A stretch of DNA of 64,000 bases from assembly GCF_001263175.1 (NCBI RefSeq), contig NZ_CP012332.1:1299501-1363500 (forward strand), written 5' to 3'. Source of the stretch: Vulgatibacter incomptus. GTDB lineage: Bacteria; Myxococcota; Myxococcia; Myxococcales; Vulgatibacteraceae. How positions within the stretch are numbered: the first letter of the stretch is position 1; each line of letters starts with the position of its first letter. Made by a program: the position numbers and the translations under genes. The notes under the pieces are model-generated. The model ran no database searches. It was not told where the DNA came from and saw only the letters and a program-made list of their open reading frames with translations. Shown here one piece after another: positions 59,430 through 64,000 of the stretch.

Positions 59430-60590
59430 ATGCATCTTCGAAGCGAGAAGTTCGAGATGGGGCGTTTCGCGGCAAGGGGAGTGGCGGTGCTGGCTGCGAG
59501 CGTTCTCGCTGTTCTAACGGGGGCACGTGAAGCGAAAGCTGCGTCACCGACGCCGGACGCCCCGATGCTAACCCAGTGTCGAGTACTTCCCGGAGCGGCG
59601 TCGACGCGCAACTGGCGGGGCGTGACGGTGACGAAGGGGATTGATGGATTCGATCTCCCAGTTGTCAAGATGGCCTATATCGGGGCTGACGACCCAGGCT
59701 CCCCGAATTTCCAGAAGGTGGTCGTTCAGCTGATCTATGACAACGGATCCGTGTACCAGACGGGAATCGCGTCCTCTCCTGTTGGCGCGCAGCTGACCAC
59801 CTTCGACTACGATCACGTCAACGGTACGAAGTTCGCCTACTGGTCCAAGGGCTCTTCTGCGAGCGGATACGAGCTTCGCGTCGATTCCAACAACGCACCT
59901 TATTCGGTCTGGATTAGCTCCAGCCCGTTCACTAGTGTTCCGTCAATGTATGGCAACCGGATCGTGTGGGAAGCCGACGGCCAGGTCATGGGGTGGGTTG
60001 CGCCTTTTGGGCCGCCTCAGAATCTCGCCACAGGTTATCACCCGACCATCTGGAATGACAAATACGTTTTCGAGAAGGACCTCACTCTGGTAATGCGAAA
60101 TATGTCCGATCCGGGTTGGGAGAAGGTCTTTCAGCATGACGGCGATTACATCCTGGCTCCCTCGCTCGGAGGCAACGTCGTGGCATACGAGAAATGGGAC
60201 CATGAATCGACCAGAATCGCTTACCGGTACGTGGACGACCTCAACATCGCGACGAACGAGTTCACCATCAATGGTCCTTGTAAACGCCACCTGAAGCCCC
60301 GCGTCGATTCGACCGGTCGATTTGTCATTTACGCCGGTGTGGAGTGCGAGCAGTGGGACAACGACGACCCGTTTATTGAAGGCAACGATCCCCTCTACGT
60401 AACCGAGCTGCTGCACGGGCGGACCTACAAAATTACAAACGGGGTTGTTTTGCCCCTTGGCGTGAATGAGATGCTTCCCTACGCCGTTCACGGAGGTGCA
60501 ATTGGGCTTCTCAAGCCGGGGGGAGGGGTTGGCGACGTGGCCTCACCCTACGATGCCATTCTCTGCAAGATCGATACGGAAGCCCTTTAG
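59430..60590 (+). CDS. Secreted beta-propeller-like protein of unknown function
   Basis: 386 aa from ATG at 59430 (AAGGAG upstream). Signal peptide about 1-38 (VAVLAASVLAVLTGAREAKA). The mature part has repeated blocks of the type FAYWSKGS, RIVWEADGQVMGW, KYVFEKDLTLVM, VVAYEKWDHES, RFVIYAGVE, spaced 45-60 residues. This pattern suggests TolB-like or YVTN-like propeller blades. No enzymatic motif. Codon use is less GC-biased than neighbours, suggesting acquisition with the cassette. Confidence 0.65.
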   Translation: MHLRSEKFEMGRFAARGVAVLAASVLAVLTGAREAKAASPTPDAPMLTQCRVLPGAASTRNWRGVTVTKGIDGFDLPVVKMAYIGADDPGSPNFQKVVVQLIYDNGSVYQTGIASSPVGAQLTTFDYDHVNGTKFAYWSKGSSASGYELRVDSNNAPYSVWISSSPFTSVPSMYGNRIVWEADGQVMGWVAPFGPPQNLATGYHPTIWNDKYVFEKDLTLVMRNMSDPGWEKVFQHDGDYILAPSLGGNVVAYEKWDHESTRIAYRYVDDLNIATNEFTINGPCKRHLKPRVDSTGRFVIYAGVECEQWDNDDPFIEGNDPLYVTELLHGRTYKITNGVVLPLGVNEMLPYAVHGGAIGLLKPGGGVGDVASPYDAILCKIDTEAL

Positions 60591-60666
60591 TTCAATCTTT
60601 GCGGGCGTTTGGCTCGAGGCGGCAATCTTGCGGCTGGACAGCTGCGTCCATTAGTCTGATGAAGAT

Positions 60667-60691
60667 GGCCTCGGGCGATGAGCCCGAGGCC
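60667..60691 (+). terminator. 10-bp perfect hairpin between the two cassette genes
   Basis: GGCCTCGGGC, loop GATGA, GCCCGAGGCC; 77 bases after the propeller-like gene and 28 before the next start. No T-tract, so it may act as terminator or as a leader structure of the next gene. Confidence 0.45.
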
Positions 60692-60719
60692 GCAGACCCG
60701 TGAGAGAAGGGTAGTCGAG

Positions 60720-63020
60720 ATGAAGATGCGCGAACCTCGAGGCCCCGGTCGGGCGGCCCTTCCTGCGGTTTTTGCTCTTTGCATGGTGCTCGGGGCCTGC
60801 GGGACGGAGAGGAAGCCCGTAGTCGATCCTACAGACGATTGCCCCGATCCGAGCTCGTGTGTCGCGTTGGTGAAGATATCGCCGGCGACGTCGAGGGTTC
60901 GTGCCGGGGAAACCATCCGCCTCTCGGCCGAGGCTCTTTCGACCGCGGGAGACCCGATCACGGGCCGGCCGGTGGTCTGGTCCTCGAAGACCACCCCGAT
61001 CGCGACCGTCGACGATGAAGGAAACGTCCGCGGTGTTGTGCCGGGATTATCGAGAATCACCGCGACGGTCGACGGAATCCAGGGCATTGCTCAGGTGACT
61101 GTCCTTCAGATGGCCGAGGTTCGAGTGGAGATCGAGGGTTCGCGCACGATCGATCTCGAGGTCGGGCAATCGATCCAGCTCACGGCTCGGGCCGTTGACG
61201 AGGACGGCCGTGTACTCGACGACATCGCGATCGAATGGGAGTCGAATCATCCCGAAGCGGTTGAGGTGAACGAGACCGGCCGGATCGTAGCAATTGCCGT
61301 CGGGTCGGCCACGGTTCGAGCCGTGTTCGGAGAAGCGAGTGCATCGATTTCCGTTCGCGTGATTCCGCTTGGAGCCGAGTCGATACGCATCGGCGGAGCG
61401 CCCGAGTCGCTGGCGATTGGAGAGGAGGTCCGGCTCGTGGCGACGGTCACGGATGCGCAGGGCAGGACGATCCCCGACGCAGACGTCTCGTGGGCTGTTA
61501 CACCCGACGAGCGGGCCACGATCTCGGACGATGGTGTGCTGGTCGGCCGTCGCTCCGGACGCGTGCAGGTTCGTGCCTCCAGGGGAACCGTGAGCGACTC
61601 GGTCGACGTCGACGTCATTGGACGAGGCGTTTCGATCGCAATCGACGGCGATTCACCCGTCGAGCTCGAAATCGGCCAGTCGATTCAGCTTCGCGCCGCC
61701 GTGCTGGACATGAACGGAGACGAAGTCCCAGGTCGCGCATTCGTCTGGGAGTCCAACGACAATGGGGTGGCGGAGGTCGTTTCGGGCGGATTCGTGCGTG
61801 CCGTTGGCGGAGGGAAGGCGAGGATCATCGCTCTTTCGGGAGACCTCCGCTCCTCCGTCGAGATCCGGGTGAGGGTACCGAAGTTCGTTGAGTTGAGCGT
61901 CGGCAACAGGATTGCTTGCGGCGTGGCCTCGGACGGACGCGCATTTTGCTGGGGCGCGGTTCCCGACAGGCAGGAAAGCATTATACGACCCATGGCGTTG
62001 CTCCCAGAGCACTCGGTATCCGGGCTGTCGGTGTCTGCAATTAACTCCGCGCGTTTCATGGGAACGATCTGTGGCATGTCATCCGGCTCTCCCTTCTGCT
62101 TGGGAAGCAACTGGAATGGCCAAGTGGGGAATGGCACGTGGACGGACGCTCTGGAGCCGTACCTATTTGATCTCGAGTTGGTTTCCTTCGCCGTGGGACC
62201 TGAGCATTCATGCGGGATCCACGCCGACGGAAGGGGGTTTTGCTGGGGTTCCAACTGGTCTGGACAGCTCGGTGTGGGTTCTATTCCCCCGAACTACCTA
62301 CTCGACCCCGTAGAAGTCTCCGGCGGGATCCGCTTCTCGCAGATTCGCGCCTCCGACGCATCGGGGGGGGCGGCTGCCACATGTGGAGTCTCGATCTCCG
62401 GCGTGGGGTATTGCTGGGGGCAGGGCGCTCTCGGTCATGGCACCACGGAGAGCTCCGCAGTTCCTGTCGAAGTCGCGGGCGGCCTGCGATTCCGGAAGAT
62501 CGAGATCGCGCCTGGGGCAGCGCCTAGATGGCCGCCTGTGGGGCATGCTTGCGGGCTCGTGCTCAATGGGGACGTGTACTGCTGGGGATGGAACGACCAA
62601 GGTCAGCTCGGGAACGGAAGTTTCGAGCCGTCGCCTGTCCCGGTTCTCATCGCTGGGGACGATTCTTTTCTCGATGTCAAGGTTTCCTTCGTCCCAGACT
62701 TTTTGATCAAGGTTGCAGCCACCTGCGGGCTTCGAGCCGACGGCGTTGTTCTGTGCTGGGGCGACAATCGGTACTCGCAGCTCGGGTTCCCTGGCTGTAC
62801 GGCCTCCCCGAATGACCCAGAGTGTGTCGAGTATCACTCGACTCCGACGCCGATCCAAACTGAGGAGCGGTTCGTGCAGATCGGTATGGGCGGGGCCTAC
62901 AGCTGTGGCCTGACGGCCGAAGGAGTCGCGCTCTGCTGGGGAAGGTTCTTCGAAGGCAGTGCCGAGACCTTGACCGTTCCTTCGCCGATCCCCGGACACG
63001 AGGGGTGGCTCGAACGCTGA
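60720..63020 (+). CDS. Lipoprotein with BIG2 Ig-like domains and RCC1 repeats
   Basis: 766 aa from ATG at 60720. Lipobox VLGAC, then about four BIG2-type Ig domains (residues about 48-395; strands ending in ITATVDGIQG, VRAVFGEAS, VQVRASRG, IIALSGD). RCC1-type repeats follow (about 400-760: FCLGSNWNGQVGNG, FCWGSNWSGQLGVG, YCWGWNDQGQLGNG, LCWGDNRYSQLG), with a Cys in most blades. It is the second RCC1 lipoprotein in this window but shares no cytochrome domain with the first. Likely a surface adhesin or binding propeller on an Ig stalk. Confidence 0.85.
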   Translation: MKMREPRGPGRAALPAVFALCMVLGACGTERKPVVDPTDDCPDPSSCVALVKISPATSRVRAGETIRLSAEALSTAGDPITGRPVVWSSKTTPIATVDDEGNVRGVVPGLSRITATVDGIQGIAQVTVLQMAEVRVEIEGSRTIDLEVGQSIQLTARAVDEDGRVLDDIAIEWESNHPEAVEVNETGRIVAIAVGSATVRAVFGEASASISVRVIPLGAESIRIGGAPESLAIGEEVRLVATVTDAQGRTIPDADVSWAVTPDERATISDDGVLVGRRSGRVQVRASRGTVSDSVDVDVIGRGVSIAIDGDSPVELEIGQSIQLRAAVLDMNGDEVPGRAFVWESNDNGVAEVVSGGFVRAVGGGKARIIALSGDLRSSVEIRVRVPKFVELSVGNRIACGVASDGRAFCWGAVPDRQESIIRPMALLPEHSVSGLSVSAINSARFMGTICGMSSGSPFCLGSNWNGQVGNGTWTDALEPYLFDLELVSFAVGPEHSCGIHADGRGFCWGSNWSGQLGVGSIPPNYLLDPVEVSGGIRFSQIRASDASGGAAATCGVSISGVGYCWGQGALGHGTTESSAVPVEVAGGLRFRKIEIAPGAAPRWPPVGHACGLVLNGDVYCWGWNDQGQLGNGSFEPSPVPVLIAGDDSFLDVKVSFVPDFLIKVAATCGLRADGVVLCWGDNRYSQLGFPGCTASPNDPECVEYHSTPTPIQTEERFVQIGMGGAYSCGLTAEGVALCWGRFFEGSAETLTVPSPIPGHEGWLER

Positions 63021-63085
63021 TGGCGGACCGAGCGCTGGGAGCAGGCCGGAGGCGGCCTGGCCCACCGCGAGGAGGTAGATGACAA

Positions 63086-63150
63086 GCGCAACCACCGCGA
63101 GCTCCTCGCCGCCCTCCGCGAGCGCGTCGGCCACGGCTGAAGCGTCGCTG
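63086..63150. repeat. 65-bp direct repeat, right copy
   Basis: Partner of 59116-59180; three mismatches in 65 bases. Confidence 0.88.
63087..63140 (+). pseudogene. Duplicate 3' end of the small membrane-protein gene
   Basis: Encodes RNHRELLAALRERVGHG and stop, equal to the end of the protein at 58760-59170 except one residue. Upstream in-frame codons back to 63021 show no similarity to that gene. It marks the right border of the cassette. Confidence 0.82.
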
Positions 63151-63186
63151 TCCGGATGGCGGGAGTATGCTTGGCGCCCGCCGCGG

Positions 63187-64000
63187 TCAGGGGTAGAGGG
63201 CCCGGCGGATCACGTGGAGCGCCTCTTCGGCCATCGCCTGCTGACCCGGGACGACGGGGTGGACCCCGTCCCTGGTGAAGCCTGGGAGCCACTCGTTCGG
63301 ATCGTCGGCGCTGCGGAGGACCGCCTCGAAGTCGATCAGGTGCGCCACCGGCGCGTCATGCCGGAGCCACTCGTTCGTGGCGAGCCGGCGCGCCTGCACC
63401 TGCGGGGACACCCAGGGCGCGTCCTTCGGTGGCAGCGTCCCAGCCCAGACGGTGCAGAACGGCTCGAGGGCCCGGTATAGCTCCAGGTAGGCGGCGGACA
63501 TCGCCTGCACGTCGTGATCCCACAAGTTGTTGGTGCCGATCATCACGAGGCAGTCGGTGATCCCGGCGAGTGGGAACACCTCCTGTCCGAGCGCGTCCCG
63601 GGCCTCCTCGATCCCGGTCCCGGACACGGCAGCGTTGGCGACGGGCAGGCGGAGGCCCTCTTCCACCAGCGCCGGCCAGCTCTGCAGGTAGGGGTGCTGG
63701 GCCGGGTAGACAAACGCCTCTGTAATGCTGTCGCCGATGGCGACGAAGCCGCGGGTCGGCTCCCCCTCTACGTCGATTGTCGCGAGGCCGACTGCGCGCT
63801 CCTGCGGATCGCCCGCGATCGCGGTGTCGCCTGCATGCTGGCCCGGCAGCACGACGCTGCCCGGGAAGAGCTCGTTCTCGCCGGTGGCCAGAAAGCCCTC
63901 GGCCTCGAAGGAGACCCATACTTCCTGCCGGAACGCGACCGCGAACGGCAGCGCGTCGCTCGTCACCCGCTCGCGGGGGCTGGCGGAGAAGCCCTGTAGC
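63187..64000 (-). CDS. SGNH/GDSL-family hydrolase, 5'-truncated by window edge
   Basis: Open to the end of the window, about 270 residues visible. SGNH blocks: block I AIGDSITEAF (nucleophile Ser), block III IGTNNLWDH (Asn), block V DGVHPVVPGQQAM (Asp and His). An N-terminal portion (VWVSFEAEGFLATGENELFP) fits the accessory domain seen in extracellular SGNH esterases. GTG at 63966 is in frame, but the reading continues upstream as LQGFSASPRER, so the start is outside. Likely carbohydrate or lipid esterase. Confidence 0.85.
   Translation of the reverse strand, partial: LQGFSASPRERVTSDALPFAVAFRQEVWVSFEAEGFLATGENELFPGSVVLPGQHAGDTAIAGDPQERAVGLATIDVEGEPTRGFVAIGDSITEAFVYPAQHPYLQSWPALVEEGLRLPVANAAVSGTGIEEARDALGQEVFPLAGITDCLVMIGTNNLWDHDVQAMSAAYLELYRALEPFCTVWAGTLPPKDAPWVSPQVQARRLATNEWLRHDAPVAHLIDFEAVLRSADDPNEWLPGFTRDGVHPVVPGQQAMAEEALHVIRRALYP

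Overview
The window is GC-rich, densely coded chromosome of a Myxococcota-like (delta-proteobacterial) bacterium. That is inferred from gene content: choice-of-anchor-D, RCC1 and glycine-rich-linker lipoproteins, zinc-ribbon/FHA proteins, a short-form complex I operon and many GTG/TTG starts. No rRNA, tRNA or CRISPR array was recognised. Species cannot be assigned from the sequence alone.

Left part (1-30.3 kb), mostly housekeeping. A 5'-truncated Hsp70, a J-domain/TPR protein and a CvpA-like membrane protein face a ClpX-like ATPase that lacks the zinc domain. Then come secreted proteins, a PHP phosphoesterase and a seven-gene nuoABCDGHI operon behind a good sigma-70-type promoter. YceI, a frameshifted PTS EIIC, SPW-repeat, Rieske and TIGR02757 proteins follow. 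After these are a GNAT-deacetylase fusion, a diadenylate-cyclase-like protein, a DksA/TraR protein, two zinc-ribbon/FHA proteins, a CPA1 antiporter coupled to a TrkA-N/cyclic-nucleotide-binding regulator, RelA/SpoT and an anion permease.

Middle (30.3-41.7 kb). An RCC1 plus di-heme oxidoreductase lipoprotein, a RidA protein, and an unusual single-frame fusion of a secreted amidohydrolase to an Omp85/BamA-type outer-membrane barrel. A group IIC intron with exactly definable ends sits in the second of two tandem terminator hairpins. Two divergent lysine-2,3-aminomutase-family genes follow.

Right part (41.7-64 kb), accessory-rich. Six tandem paralogues of TAP-like alpha/beta-hydrolase lipoproteins each carry the same upstream element, at 97-101 bases from the start in five of them. 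A nucleotidyltransferase/HTH gene pair lies between an intact tgt and a duplicate of the tgt 3' end. tgt, queA and a SpoIID-like gene follow. Two secreted-protein genes lie between an intact small membrane-protein gene and a duplicate of that gene's 3' end. A truncated SGNH hydrolase closes the window.

Strongest leads: (i) the amidohydrolase-barrel fusion, which looks like a type Vd-style self-presenting surface enzyme; (ii) the six-gene hydrolase array with shared cis-elements; (iii) two cassettes within 10 kb, each flanked by a duplicated gene 3' end, one carrying a candidate toxin-antitoxin-like pair.
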